64,000 bases of DNA. Source: an uncultured bacterium. GTDB lineage: Bacteria > Actinomycetota > Coriobacteriia > Coriobacteriales > Coriobacteriaceae. How positions within the stretch are numbered: the stretch's first letter is position 1; each line of letters starts with the position of its first letter. Under the pieces are notes generated by a model that was given only the letters and a program-made list of their open reading frames with translations, was not told the origin of the DNA and did not search any database. This document shows positions 34,732 through 44,115 of this stretch, piece by piece. The stretch spans positions 62,001-126,000 of the forward strand of contig CAJMRE010000001.1 of assembly GCA_905215755.1 (NCBI GenBank), read 5' to 3'. Both the position numbers and the translations under genes were made by a program.

Positions 34732-35166
34732 ATGGGAATGACTGGTGCATACGAGCGCAATCTCGATGCAAAAGGTCGTCTGTCCCTGCCTGCACCCCTT
34801 CGCGAGGAGCTTGGAGAGCACGTTCGCGTGTTCAAAGCCCTGGATGTCGATGCTCTGTACGTGTTCTCTGCCGAGGCCTTCGATAAGTGGGTCGAAGGAC
34901 TCTTCGCGGGTCGTGAGGGCCACGAGGGTTTTAACCCGCGTGACATTAATGACCAGAAGCTCATGAGGGCGATCAACAAGCGCACCACGTCGATGGACGT
35001 GGACAGCGCCGGTCGTATCGGTCTTTCCGAGTCTCTCCGCAAGCAGGCGAACCTCGACCGCGAGGTCACGGTTGTGGGCAACTACGACCACCTTGAGGTT
35101 TGGGATCGCGCCGCGGCCGATGAGGACGATGACGATGAGGCCCTGCTGGACCTCTTCTTCTCGTAA
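34732..35166 (+). CDS. mraZ: Transcriptional regulator MraZ
   Basis: MraZ is a DNA-binding regulator at the head of division clusters. The 144-residue protein has its two AbrB-like half domains, each with the DxxGR signature: DAKGRLSLPAPLRE near residue 12 and DSAGRIGLSESLRK near residue 90. The C-terminus is acidic (DEDDDDEALLDLFFS). GAGGGGAGGGCGCAC precedes the ATG. rsmH follows after 20 bases. Candidate binding boxes lie just upstream at the promoter. Confidence 0.95.
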   Translation: MGMTGAYERNLDAKGRLSLPAPLREELGEHVRVFKALDVDALYVFSAEAFDKWVEGLFAGREGHEGFNPRDINDQKLMRAINKRTTSMDVDSAGRIGLSESLRKQANLDREVTVVGNYDHLEVWDRAAADEDDDDEALLDLFFS

Positions 35167-35186
35167 GGGCAAGGCACGGGTAACGG

Positions 35187-36152
35187 ATGGAGCGTGGGAT
35201 CTTGACACAAGAATATCGGCATGAACCTGTCATGCTCGGCGAAGTGCTTGAGTCGCTGCGGCTAAAGAGCGGCTCCGTTGTCTGCGATTGCACCCTTGGC
35301 GGTGCCGGCCATTCGGTAAAGATGGCCGCGCAGGTGGGGGAGACGGGCCTTTTGCTCGGCGTCGATCAGGACGACATGGCCCTCGAGGCCGCTGGCGCCC
35401 GTCTGGACCGCGAGGTTCCCGGCGTTCCGCACCAGCTGCTGAAGGGCAACTTCGGCGACTTGGACGAGCTACTTTGCTCGGCCGAGGTGCCCGGGGTCGA
35501 TGGCTTCCTGTTCGATTTGGGCGTTTCGTCGCCGCAACTCGATATCCCTGGCAGGGGCTTTTCGTATAACGAGGACGCCCCATTGGACATGCGGATGGAT
35601 CCGGGTAATAACACCTTAAACGCAGCTGAGGTCATCAACACCTATAACGAACACGACCTCGCCCGGATTCTACGCGTCTACGGCGAAGAGAAGTTCGCCT
35701 CGCAGATCGCGCGCGAGATCGTGCGCCGCCGCGAGCAAGAACCGATCGAAACCACCGGCCAATTTGTCGAGATCATCAAGGCGGGTATCCCGGCTGCCGC
35801 TCGTCGGCATGGTGGACACCCGGCCAAGAAAAGTTTCCAGGCCATTCGCATCGAGGTCAATCACGAGCTCGATGTGCTCGAACGAGGGCTTGATGCCGCC
35901 ACCAGGTGGCTCAACCCGGGCGGACGTATCTGCGTCATCTCGTATCACTCGCTCGAGGACCGTATCGTAAAGAACCACTTTAAGGAGATGAGCCAGGGGT
36001 GCACGTGTCCGCCGGAGATTCCGGTGTGCGTGTGCGGCAACGTGCCGATACTCAAGGTCATCACCCGCAAACCCCTGGTTGCCCAGCCTGATGAGGTTGA
36101 GCGCAACCCTCGGGCGAGATCAGCCAAAATCCGCGTGGCGCAGCGTCTGTAG
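35187..36152 (+). CDS. rsmH: 16S rRNA (cytosine-1402-N4)-methyltransferase
   Basis: RsmH (MraW) methylates C1402 of 16S rRNA with SAM. The 321-residue protein has the RHEPVMLGEVLE opening typical of the family, DCTLGGAGHS for SAM binding, FDLGVSSPQLD and the long GFSYNEDAPLDMRMD block, ending near CVCG and RNPRARSAKIRVAQR. The ATG at 35187 is used, but a TTG at 35202 behind GGAGCG gives MTQEYRHEPVM and fits the family start better. It lies between mraZ and the ftsL-like gene. Confidence 0.93.
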   Translation: MERGILTQEYRHEPVMLGEVLESLRLKSGSVVCDCTLGGAGHSVKMAAQVGETGLLLGVDQDDMALEAAGARLDREVPGVPHQLLKGNFGDLDELLCSAEVPGVDGFLFDLGVSSPQLDIPGRGFSYNEDAPLDMRMDPGNNTLNAAEVINTYNEHDLARILRVYGEEKFASQIAREIVRRREQEPIETTGQFVEIIKAGIPAAARRHGGHPAKKSFQAIRIEVNHELDVLERGLDAATRWLNPGGRICVISYHSLEDRIVKNHFKEMSQGCTCPPEIPVCVCGNVPILKVITRKPLVAQPDEVERNPRARSAKIRVAQRL

Positions 36153-36242
36153 GCGCGACCGCGCGATATTGGACCTCCCGCTCGCACCATAAACGAAGCT
36201 TAAACACACTACCAACGTACTCGGGATGGGAGGCGGCATATC

Positions 36243-36713
36243 ATGGGCTACAACACTTCAAGCGCAGCACTCGCCTATGATATGAACGCCATGCCCGCCT
36301 ATCGTGAGACGCCGCAGGCCCCCGTTGCTCCCCGTGAGCAGCGCACGCCGCGCTTTGATGTCTACACGGGCGCGGGCCGTCAGGCAAACCAGGCGGTAAG
36401 CCCGGTTTTCATGAGCGTTCTTAAAACGTTTTGCATCATTGCGGCTATCTTCATGACGATCGGCGTCGCCCGCGTGGCGCTCGCCGGCGTTACGGCCCAG
36501 GTGCTCAACAGCAACGCCGAGCTTACCAACACGCTCGAAAAGGCGACCGATGAGAGCTCCGACCTGGAGGTCATGCATTCGGTCTATGGCGCCGACACGC
36601 GCATTCGCGACCTTGCGGGCGCTTATGGCATGGTGGAGCCCAGCGAGAGCGTTACACTTGACTTTTCGCAGGATGCAGCCGCGGGCGCCAACGCGACCGC
36701 GACCGCTCAGTAG
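36243..36713 (+). CDS. FtsL-like division protein (position-based)
   Basis: The 156-residue protein has a proline-rich cytoplasmic N-terminus of about 55 residues, one membrane helix (VLKTFCIIAAIFMTIGVARVAL), and an extracytoplasmic helical segment of FtsL/DivIC character (LNSNAELTNTLEKATDESS...). It ends in an Ala/Thr-rich tail. Sequence similarity is low, as is usual for FtsL, so the call rests on the topology and the position between rsmH and ftsI. GGGAGGCGGC precedes the ATG. Confidence 0.65.
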   Translation: MGYNTSSAALAYDMNAMPAYRETPQAPVAPREQRTPRFDVYTGAGRQANQAVSPVFMSVLKTFCIIAAIFMTIGVARVALAGVTAQVLNSNAELTNTLEKATDESSDLEVMHSVYGADTRIRDLAGAYGMVEPSESVTLDFSQDAAAGANATATAQ

Positions 36714-36730
36714 CAAGACGGTAGCTGAGT

Positions 36731-38596
36731 ATGACAAATGACTATCGCCGCGGTTCCGATAGGGGCCGCGGTTCTGGACGTCCCTCGTCGCGGGGACGTT
36801 CTGGTTATCAAGGAACGGGTCGGCAATCTTACAACGCCGGGCGGTCCCGTGGCAACGACCCGGCGTCGCGACTTCGCGGCTCGGGCGGCCCTCAAGTGCA
36901 TAACACCAGGTCGCGCAAGAGTTCGCCGACCGAATGGCTCACAGGCACGCCTCTGCCTCGCCGCAAAGCCGTCATGGGATTCATTGGGCTTGGCTTGGGC
37001 TTGGGCGTCTTTCGCCTTGCCGACTATCAGGTTGCCGAAGCCGATAAACTGCGCGAGCGTGCCGATGCGCGTCGCCTGCTTGCGCAGACCCTCTATGCCA
37101 AACGTGGCACCATCTACGACCGCAACGGTAACGTGCTGGCGTCGTCGGTCGAATGTCGCAACATCGCCGTGAACCCGCAGCTTGTCGAGGACGTTGACAA
37201 GACGGTGTCGGCGCTGGTCAAGGCAACTGGAATCGATAAAAAGACCTGCCGCAAGCTCGTTGAGTCCGATGGAACCTGGGTGTATATCAAGCGCCAGGTG
37301 GACGAAGACGATGCTGCGACGCTGGAGAAGAAGAACCTGCCCGGTGTGCTTTTTGAGCAGGCCATGAAGCGCGTATATCCATACGGCAATCTGGCATCGC
37401 AGGTGCTGGGTGTAGTGAATGTGGACAACGATGGCTTGACGGGTCTCGAAAAGCAATACAACAAGCTTCTGACCGGCACGAACGGTTCTCTCGTACGCGA
37501 GCGCGCGAGGGACGGCAGCTATATCGCGGGCGGTGCCTATAAAAAGGTGGCTGCGGTCGACGGCGTTGATATCGTGACGACGCTCGACGTCAATATCCAG
37601 CGTGCGGCCGAGGATGCCCTGGCAGAGGCAGTTGAGAAGACTAAGGCCAAGAACGGCTCGGCGCTGGTCACCGATCCTACGACAGGCGAGATCTTGGCAG
37701 CCTGCTCGTATCCGACTTACGACCAGACCAATCTGGAAAACGCCAAGACCGAGGATATGAACTTGCGCCTGGTCACCGACGCCTACGAGCCCGGCTCGGT
37801 CTTTAAGACGCTCGTGGCGGGCGCCGGCTTCGACTTGGGCGTCGTGCGATCGAGTACGTCGTTTGAGGTGCCGGCGAGCATCAAGGTGGGCGACGATACC
37901 GTCACCGATGCCGACAAGCGCGACTACGCCATGACCATGGATGTGCGCGAGATGATGCGCCGTTCGTCCAACGTGGGCTTTGTCCTGGTGGGGCGCAAGA
38001 TCGGTGCCGATGACTTTGCCGCTTATGTGGACAAGTGGGGCATCGGTCACAGCTCTGGTGTCGATTTTCCGGGCGAGAGCCTGGGTATCGTCAAGGAGCG
38101 TGACCAGTATGACGGCGCCACGCTGGGCTCGATGAGCTTTGGACAGGCGCTGTCCGTCTCGCCGATTGAGATCGCACGCGCCGTGGGCGGCATCGCCAAC
38201 GGCGGCGTGATGATGACACCGCACTTCTATAAGTCCAGCAAAGGCGACGAGAAGGACTGGGGCGAAGGCGAGCGCGCGATTTCGGAGGACGCCGCATCCC
38301 AGGTGACATCGTGCATGCAGACGGTCGTGTCCGAGGGAACGGGCGTTGGCGGCGCGGTTGACGGCTATGACGTGGCGGGTAAGACCGGTACGGCCGAACG
38401 TGCCGACGAGAACGGCGGCTACCTCAAGGAGAACTACATGTCGTCCTTTATGGGCTTTGCACCGGCACAATCGCCCAAGGTGCTGTGCTATATCACGCTC
38501 GACGGAACGCCGAGCGGCTCAGATGCCGCTGCGGTGCCGTTCCAGTCCATTATGGCCAACGCGCTCGACGTGCTGGGTATCCCGCACACGAAGTAG
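36731..38596 (+). CDS. ftsI: Division-specific penicillin-binding protein (FtsI/PBP2-type transpeptidase)
   Basis: The 621-residue protein cross-links septal peptidoglycan. It has an Arg/Gly/Ser-rich cytoplasmic tail of about 75 residues, a membrane helix (AVMGFIGLGLGLGVFRLA), a PBP dimerisation domain, and the transpeptidase motifs in order: SVFK (active-site serine, in EPGSVFKT), SSN (RRSSNVGF) and KTGT (AGKTGTAER). The long glycine-rich basic tail is common in actinobacterial FtsI. It lies between the ftsL-like gene and murF. Confidence 0.93.
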   Translation: MTNDYRRGSDRGRGSGRPSSRGRSGYQGTGRQSYNAGRSRGNDPASRLRGSGGPQVHNTRSRKSSPTEWLTGTPLPRRKAVMGFIGLGLGLGVFRLADYQVAEADKLRERADARRLLAQTLYAKRGTIYDRNGNVLASSVECRNIAVNPQLVEDVDKTVSALVKATGIDKKTCRKLVESDGTWVYIKRQVDEDDAATLEKKNLPGVLFEQAMKRVYPYGNLASQVLGVVNVDNDGLTGLEKQYNKLLTGTNGSLVRERARDGSYIAGGAYKKVAAVDGVDIVTTLDVNIQRAAEDALAEAVEKTKAKNGSALVTDPTTGEILAACSYPTYDQTNLENAKTEDMNLRLVTDAYEPGSVFKTLVAGAGFDLGVVRSSTSFEVPASIKVGDDTVTDADKRDYAMTMDVREMMRRSSNVGFVLVGRKIGADDFAAYVDKWGIGHSSGVDFPGESLGIVKERDQYDGATLGSMSFGQALSVSPIEIARAVGGIANGGVMMTPHFYKSSKGDEKDWGEGERAISEDAASQVTSCMQTVVSEGTGVGGAVDGYDVAGKTGTAERADENGGYLKENYMSSFMGFAPAQSPKVLCYITLDGTPSGSDAAAVPFQSIMANALDVLGIPHTK

Positions 38597-38722
38597 GGGG
38601 TTACAATCTTTGGAGCGTGGTTTGTTGTCCCATATGAGGGTGTTCACATGCCCTGCACCACGCATGTGCGGCGCTGGGATACAATACGCCGATAGCATTA
38701 TTAGGTTTACAGGGGAGCTGCA

Positions 38723-40147
38723 ATGATAGAGATCGCCGTCAACAACCTCGCGGCCGCAACAGGGGCCCGAACCGTGACGGGAGAAGCCGATCGGGTATGC
38801 CGCGGGTGCGTTATCGACTCGCGCCAGGTCGAGGAAGGGACGATTTTCGTCGCCTTTCCCGGTGAAAACGTCGACGGCAATGATTTTGCTTCCCGTGCCG
38901 TCCAGTCGGGTGCCGGCGCCGTCGTGATGACGCGTGAGCCCGAGGCCGAGCTGGTCTCGCTGGCGCAGGACAAGGGGTGCGCCATCCTGCTGACCGATGA
39001 TCCCGAGGAGTTTCTGCTGCGTTTGGCGCACACGTATCGCCTGGAGCTTGGCTGCCTGGTCGTTGGCATTACCGGTTCCATCGGCAAGACGACGACCAAG
39101 GACGTGCTCGCCGCCGTGCTCGCCAAGCGCTATCGTGTCTGGGCCACCAAGGGCAATTTCAATAACCTGATCGGCATGCCGCTCACGGTGCTTTCCGCTC
39201 CGGCCGATACCGAGGTCCTGGTGCTCGAGATGGGCATGAACCATTTCCACGAGATTGAGCGCCTGTCCAAGTCCGCCAATCCCAACCTTGCAATCGTGAG
39301 CAAGATTGGTACCTCTCACATCGGCATTTTGGGCAGCCGCGAGAACATCGCCCGCGCTAAGGCCGAGATTGTCCAGGGTATGTGCGCCGCCGGCGACTTC
39401 TTGCCGCTGCTGGTTTTGGGCGGTGAGGACGACTTTACGCCGTTCATTCGCGATACGTTCGCCCAGCCTGCTGGTATCGACGTTATGCTGGCCGGCGTCT
39501 CGGACGACGATGAGGTCCGTGCCCGCGACATTCGTGTTGATGACGAGGGACGTCCGGTCTTTACGCTCGATTTTGGCCAGGGTGAGACGATCGATACCAT
39601 GCTTGCCATCCCCGGCGTGCAGTCCGTTCCTAATGCCGTTAAGGCCGCCGCGGTTTCCTATCGCCTGGGCGTGACGCCCGAGCAGATCGATGCTGCCTTT
39701 AGGGGCCTCACGATCACCGGTCACCGCCAGGAGATCAAGCGCGCCAAGAGCGGTGCCCGCGTCATCGACGATTCCTATAACGCCAGTGCCGAATCCATGG
39801 CTGCTGGCCTCGATCTACTGTGCTCGCTTTCGTGCACGGGGTCTCGCATGGCGATCCTGGGCGAGATGGGCGAGATGGGCGATGAGGCTCCTCGCATGCA
39901 TGAGCTCGTGGGCGCCTATGCCGCCGCCAAGAAGCTCGACATGCTGGCGTGCGTGGGTGGTGAGCTGGCCCAGCTTATGGCCGATGCCGCGCGCATGATG
40001 GGCATGGACGAGGACCGCATCCAGGTGTTCTCCGATTATCAGCAGGTGCTCGACCGCATGGGCGGCGCGCTTGAAAAACATGATGTTGTACTGGTCAAGG
40101 GTTCCCGCTTTGTTGAGCTCGACCGCTTTGTGGAAGGTGTGTGCTAG
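38723..40147 (+). CDS. murF: UDP-MurNAc-tripeptide:D-Ala-D-Ala ligase
   Basis: MurF adds D-Ala-D-Ala to the UDP-MurNAc peptide. The 474-residue protein has the Mur ligase ATP loop in GITGSIGKTTTKD (about residue 117), LVLEMGMNHFHEI in the central domain and VIDDSYNASAESM in the C-terminal part, the MurF-specific block. GGGGAGCTGCA precedes the ATG. A 126-base gap separates it from ftsI, and mraY follows after 3 bases. Confidence 0.95.
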   Translation: MIEIAVNNLAAATGARTVTGEADRVCRGCVIDSRQVEEGTIFVAFPGENVDGNDFASRAVQSGAGAVVMTREPEAELVSLAQDKGCAILLTDDPEEFLLRLAHTYRLELGCLVVGITGSIGKTTTKDVLAAVLAKRYRVWATKGNFNNLIGMPLTVLSAPADTEVLVLEMGMNHFHEIERLSKSANPNLAIVSKIGTSHIGILGSRENIARAKAEIVQGMCAAGDFLPLLVLGGEDDFTPFIRDTFAQPAGIDVMLAGVSDDDEVRARDIRVDDEGRPVFTLDFGQGETIDTMLAIPGVQSVPNAVKAAAVSYRLGVTPEQIDAAFRGLTITGHRQEIKRAKSGARVIDDSYNASAESMAAGLDLLCSLSCTGSRMAILGEMGEMGDEAPRMHELVGAYAAAKKLDMLACVGGELAQLMADAARMMGMDEDRIQVFSDYQQVLDRMGGALEKHDVVLVKGSRFVELDRFVEGVC

Positions 40148-40150
40148 CCC

Positions 40151-41170
40151 ATGTTCGGCAATCCCTCGTATCCAACGTATCAGGCTTTTTTGGGGCTTGG
40201 CATCGCCGCTGCCATTGCGCTGCTGCTCATGCCGTGGTGGATCAAGCTACTCAAGGTCGAGGGCATCGGCCAGCAGGTTCGTGCCGACGGCCCCAAGCGT
40301 CATTTGGTTAAGCAGGGAACGCCCACCATGGGTGGCGTTGTCATCCTCGTCGCGATCTCGCTGACCTGCCTGCTGATGGGCAAGCTCGCCACCGAGCTCG
40401 TGCTCGTGCTGCTCGCCACGCTGGCGACCGGCGTGCTGGGCCTGATCGACGACCTGACCTCCGTTACGCATGGGCGCTCGCTCGGTCTGACGCCCCATGC
40501 CAAGATGATCGGCCTAACCATTATCTGTGTCACCTTTACGGTGCTCGCCGTCAATTGGTGCGGCGTCGCCCCCGAGATTCGTTTTCCCGGCGGCCTGACG
40601 ATTGACCTCGGTGTTCTTTCGACCACCATCTGCGGCCTTTCGTTCCCGTGGCTCTACATTGTCTTTTGCTGGCTGATGATCGCCGGTCTTTCTAATGCCG
40701 TGAACCTGACCGATGGCCTTGACGGTCTTGCTGGCGGCACCTCCATGATTGCCATGCTCGCCATGGCTGCCATGGCGTTTTTGCACGGAGACGTGAACCT
40801 GTCCATCTTCTGCACCGCGTGTGCCGGTGCCTGCTTGGGCTTTCTGTGGTTCAACTGCTATCCGGCGAGCATCTTTATGGGCGATACCGGCTCGCTTGCC
40901 CTGGGCGCCGCGTTTGCCTGCACGTCCATCATGACCAACACCGAGGTCGTCTCCCTCATCATCGGCGGCCTGTTTATCGTTGAGACCCTGTCGGTCATGA
41001 TTCAGGTTGTCTACTTCCACTTTACGCACAAGCGCGTCTTCCTTATGGCGCCCATCCATCATCATTTCGAAAAGAAGGGCTGGGCCGAGACCAAGGTCGT
41101 CATCCGTTTTTGGATGATCGCTGCGGCCTTTGGTGCCGTTGGCCTTGCTCTGTTCTTCCAGTTGGGATAG
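40151..41170 (+). CDS. mraY: Phospho-MurNAc-pentapeptide transferase
   Basis: MraY forms lipid I on undecaprenyl phosphate. The 339-residue membrane protein has about ten helices and the catalytic aspartates in GLIDDLTSVTHGRSLGL and NLTDGLDGLAGG, with PASIFMGDTGSLALG and the HHHFEKKGWAE histidine loop near the C-terminus. GGAAGG lies in front within the end of murF. The gap to murF is 3 bases and to murD 9 bases. Confidence 0.96.
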   Translation: MFGNPSYPTYQAFLGLGIAAAIALLLMPWWIKLLKVEGIGQQVRADGPKRHLVKQGTPTMGGVVILVAISLTCLLMGKLATELVLVLLATLATGVLGLIDDLTSVTHGRSLGLTPHAKMIGLTIICVTFTVLAVNWCGVAPEIRFPGGLTIDLGVLSTTICGLSFPWLYIVFCWLMIAGLSNAVNLTDGLDGLAGGTSMIAMLAMAAMAFLHGDVNLSIFCTACAGACLGFLWFNCYPASIFMGDTGSLALGAAFACTSIMTNTEVVSLIIGGLFIVETLSVMIQVVYFHFTHKRVFLMAPIHHHFEKKGWAETKVVIRFWMIAAAFGAVGLALFFQLG

Positions 41171-41179
41171 TGGTCTTTC

Positions 41180-42586
41180 ATGCCTCTTGCTGATGTCTTT
41201 AGCCTGCTCGTTTTGGGTCAGGGCAAATCCGGTCTCGATGTCGCCCGCTGGGCGCTGGCACATCCCGAGCGCGTAAGCGCCGTTACCGTGTATGGCGGCG
41301 GCACCTCTGAGCCCAATGACGCTACGCGTGCGCTCGAGGCTGCTGGTGCGTCGTTTGTCTATGGGACCGAACAGGTCGAGGGTGCCTATGACGTATGCGT
41401 GACGTGCCCGGGCATCTCGGAGTTCTCGGGCTTCTTTAAGGCCGGGCGCGAGCATGCCGCCCAGATTATGGGTGAGCCCGAGTTTGCCTATCGTCTGTCG
41501 CCCGATAAGTGGATTGCCATCACGGGCACCAACGGCAAGACGACCACCACGTCGCTGATTGATTATCTGCTCAAGGCTGCCGGCGAGGCCAGCGTGGCTG
41601 TCGGCAACATCGGCGAGCCGCCGGTCAACGAGATTGACGGCCGAGCCCACAACGAGTGGTTTGTGGCTGAGCTCTCGAGCTATCAGATTGCTACGACAAC
41701 CGAGCTCCACCCCCGCGTGGCGGTGCTGCTCAACATCACTCCCGACCACTTGGGCTGGCATAAGAGCCATAAGAACTATGCGCTTGCCAAGATCAAACTG
41801 TTTGACAATATGGTCGATGACGATCTGGTGGTTGTCGACGTCGAAGACGCCGGCATCCATGAGTTCGATGAGTACATCTACATGCCGGGCCGCCGCATCT
41901 GCAAGGTCGCTTTTGACGAGCCCGAGGGTGCAGACGCCGCCTTTGTGCGCGACGGCAAGATGATCGTGCGTCTGAAGGGCGTCGAGACCCCGCTCATCGC
42001 TACATCCGAGCTCAAGATCTCGGGCCATCACAATGTTATCAATGCCCTGTGCGCCGCCACGGCTGCCTTGGCAGTCGGTGCCGATGTCGATGGTGTCTGC
42101 CGCGGTCTGGCCTCGTTCCAGCCGCTCGAGCACCGCGTGGAGCCGTGTGGCGAGATTGACGGCGTGCGCTACGTCAACGATTCCAAGGCGACCAACACCG
42201 ATGCGGTCGAGAAGGCGCTGACGGCATTTCCCGATGACGACGTGATCTTGCTGCTCGGCGGCCACGATAAGGGCACGCCGCTCACGGACTTCGCGCGCGT
42301 CGTTATGGACAACGTGCGCTCGGTCGTCTGCTTTGGCGATGCGCGCGAGCGCTTCACCGCCGCTATGGACGAGGCCGATGTCGATGGCGATGTGGATATC
42401 GCCCAGGCGGATGACCTACGCGACGCCGTGGACGTCGCCCGTTCGCTGTCGAGCCGTGGTGACGTGATCTTACTTTCTCCTGCCTGCTCTTCGTTCGATG
42501 AGTTCTCGGGCTATGAGGAGCGCGGCCGCGTGTTTAAGGACTACGTGGCCCAGCTTGCCGCTGCAGCGAAATCACAAATGGAATAG
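41180..42586 (+). CDS. murD: UDP-MurNAc-L-Ala:D-Glu ligase
   Basis: MurD adds D-glutamate to UDP-MurNAc-L-alanine. The 468-residue protein has an N-terminal Rossmann domain (FSLLVLGQGKSGLDVARWAL), the ATP loop AITGTNGKTTTTSLID, VAELSSYQI and the C-terminal RYVNDSKATNTDAVEKAL block. The order is that of the dcw cluster. No murE is present, so that ligase gene must lie elsewhere. Confidence 0.95.
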   Translation: MPLADVFSLLVLGQGKSGLDVARWALAHPERVSAVTVYGGGTSEPNDATRALEAAGASFVYGTEQVEGAYDVCVTCPGISEFSGFFKAGREHAAQIMGEPEFAYRLSPDKWIAITGTNGKTTTTSLIDYLLKAAGEASVAVGNIGEPPVNEIDGRAHNEWFVAELSSYQIATTTELHPRVAVLLNITPDHLGWHKSHKNYALAKIKLFDNMVDDDLVVVDVEDAGIHEFDEYIYMPGRRICKVAFDEPEGADAAFVRDGKMIVRLKGVETPLIATSELKISGHHNVINALCAATAALAVGADVDGVCRGLASFQPLEHRVEPCGEIDGVRYVNDSKATNTDAVEKALTAFPDDDVILLLGGHDKGTPLTDFARVVMDNVRSVVCFGDARERFTAAMDEADVDGDVDIAQADDLRDAVDVARSLSSRGDVILLSPACSSFDEFSGYEERGRVFKDYVAQLAAAAKSQME

Positions 42587-42594
42587 GGGTTGCG

Positions 42595-44115
42595 GTGAGA
42601 GAGGAGAGCCCCCGACAAGGTATGAGGAGGCCCGACTCGGACCGTGCTTCCTCACGTCGCACCACACCGCGTTCCAGCCGCGGCGGGCAGTCGTTTAGCG
42701 AACGCTATATTGCCGGCGTTCCCGCCCGTATCATGCGCCCCCGTTTGATATTCATGGCCTGCTTGTTTACCTTGGTATGCTTTGGCCTGCTGATGGTGTA
42801 CTCGGCGTCTTCGGTCGAGGCGCTGCACGAGAATGGCTCGGCGACGTTTTTTCTGGGTCGACAGGCCGCTTTTGCCGTGGTTGGTGTTCTGGCGTTGATT
42901 GCCATCGTGCGCGTTTTGCCGGACAGCTGGTTTGGGGAGGATGTGCTCAGGATCTTCCTCATAGGCATGATAGGGCTACTGTTTCTGGTGTTCTTGGTGG
43001 GCAGCGGCAGCCGTGGCGCCACGCGCTGGCTCAACATCGCCGGCATTCAGTTCCAGCCTTCCGAGTTTTTAAAGCCATTTGCCATTGCGTATTCGGCTAT
43101 CATGCTTGATCGCTTTTTTTCGCCCGGTGGCAACATCAACGAATTCCTTCGCAAGATAGGCATTTACCTGGGCATTTCGCTCTTTCTGATCTTTATCCAG
43201 CCCGATTTCGGTACTGTCCTGATCATCCTGTTGACCCTCATGTGCATGGCGTTGTTTGCGGGTCTCGACCCCAGATTTATCATCGGCGTGCTAATCTTCG
43301 GCATTCTCGTGATCGTGATTGCGCTTGTCGCAGAGCCGTACCGTATGGTGCGTATTCAGGTTGCCTTGAACCCTTGGGCCGACGAGTATGGTGACGGCTA
43401 TCAGGCCACGCTTGCCATCATGGCCTTTGCCTCGGGCGGTCTGTTCGGCCGTGGCATCGGCAACTCAACCATGAAGTACTCGTATCTGCCCGAGGCGCAC
43501 AATGACTACATCCTGGCTATCATTGGCGAGGAAGTCGGCTTTGTTGGAACCGTGCTGTTCTTCTTGGTGTTTGCGATGCTGATCTACTCGGCGTTTCGCA
43601 TTGCCGAGCAGGCGACCGATCGTCGGGGCGCGCTCATGGCGTCTGGCTCCGCGGTCATTCTCGCGGTGCAGTTTTTGATTAACGCGCTGGGCATCCTCAA
43701 CGTGTTTCCCATGACGGGCAAACCGTTGCCGTTTATTAGCTACGGCGGTTCGTCGATTATTGTGTCGCTCATGCTTGCCGGGTTGATCCTGCGCGTTTCG
43801 TACGAGAGCGCCCGCCGCGATGAGTATGACCGCCGACGTGAGAGCTTTGCCGTTATGGATGAGAGTACCGCCGGCGTGCCCCACGTGCGCGGCGAGCGTT
43901 CTTCGCGTAACGGTTTTACCGTCCTGGATGGCTCTGCGACCGAGCCGGCAGCCCGCCCGCGTCAGCGAACGGCGCCGCAAGGTCGTCCTCAGCGCCCCAG
44001 CCCTCGCAACGCGGGCGGCGGATATAATCGAATCGATTTGAACTCGGACCCGTCGGCGCGCTTGCGCACCGACGACCAGGGACCGCGTGTACGAAGGGAC
44101 TACCATGACCGATAA
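42595..44115 (+). CDS. ftsW: Septal peptidoglycan glycosyltransferase FtsW
   Basis: FtsW is the SEDS-family polymerase that works with FtsI. The 506-residue protein has an Arg/Ser-rich cytoplasmic N-terminus of about 40 residues, ten hydrophobic helices, the SEDS segments PSEFLKPFAIAY, QPDFGTVLIIL and PLPFISYGGSSI, and a cytoplasmic tail of about 95 residues rich in Arg, Ser and Pro. The GTG at 42595 is used; an ATG at 42622 is possible. Its end overlaps murG by 11 bases. Confidence 0.93.
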   Translation: MREESPRQGMRRPDSDRASSRRTTPRSSRGGQSFSERYIAGVPARIMRPRLIFMACLFTLVCFGLLMVYSASSVEALHENGSATFFLGRQAAFAVVGVLALIAIVRVLPDSWFGEDVLRIFLIGMIGLLFLVFLVGSGSRGATRWLNIAGIQFQPSEFLKPFAIAYSAIMLDRFFSPGGNINEFLRKIGIYLGISLFLIFIQPDFGTVLIILLTLMCMALFAGLDPRFIIGVLIFGILVIVIALVAEPYRMVRIQVALNPWADEYGDGYQATLAIMAFASGGLFGRGIGNSTMKYSYLPEAHNDYILAIIGEEVGFVGTVLFFLVFAMLIYSAFRIAEQATDRRGALMASGSAVILAVQFLINALGILNVFPMTGKPLPFISYGGSSIIVSLMLAGLILRVSYESARRDEYDRRRESFAVMDESTAGVPHVRGERSSRNGFTVLDGSATEPAARPRQRTAPQGRPQRPSPRNAGGGYNRIDLNSDPSARLRTDDQGPRVRRDYHDR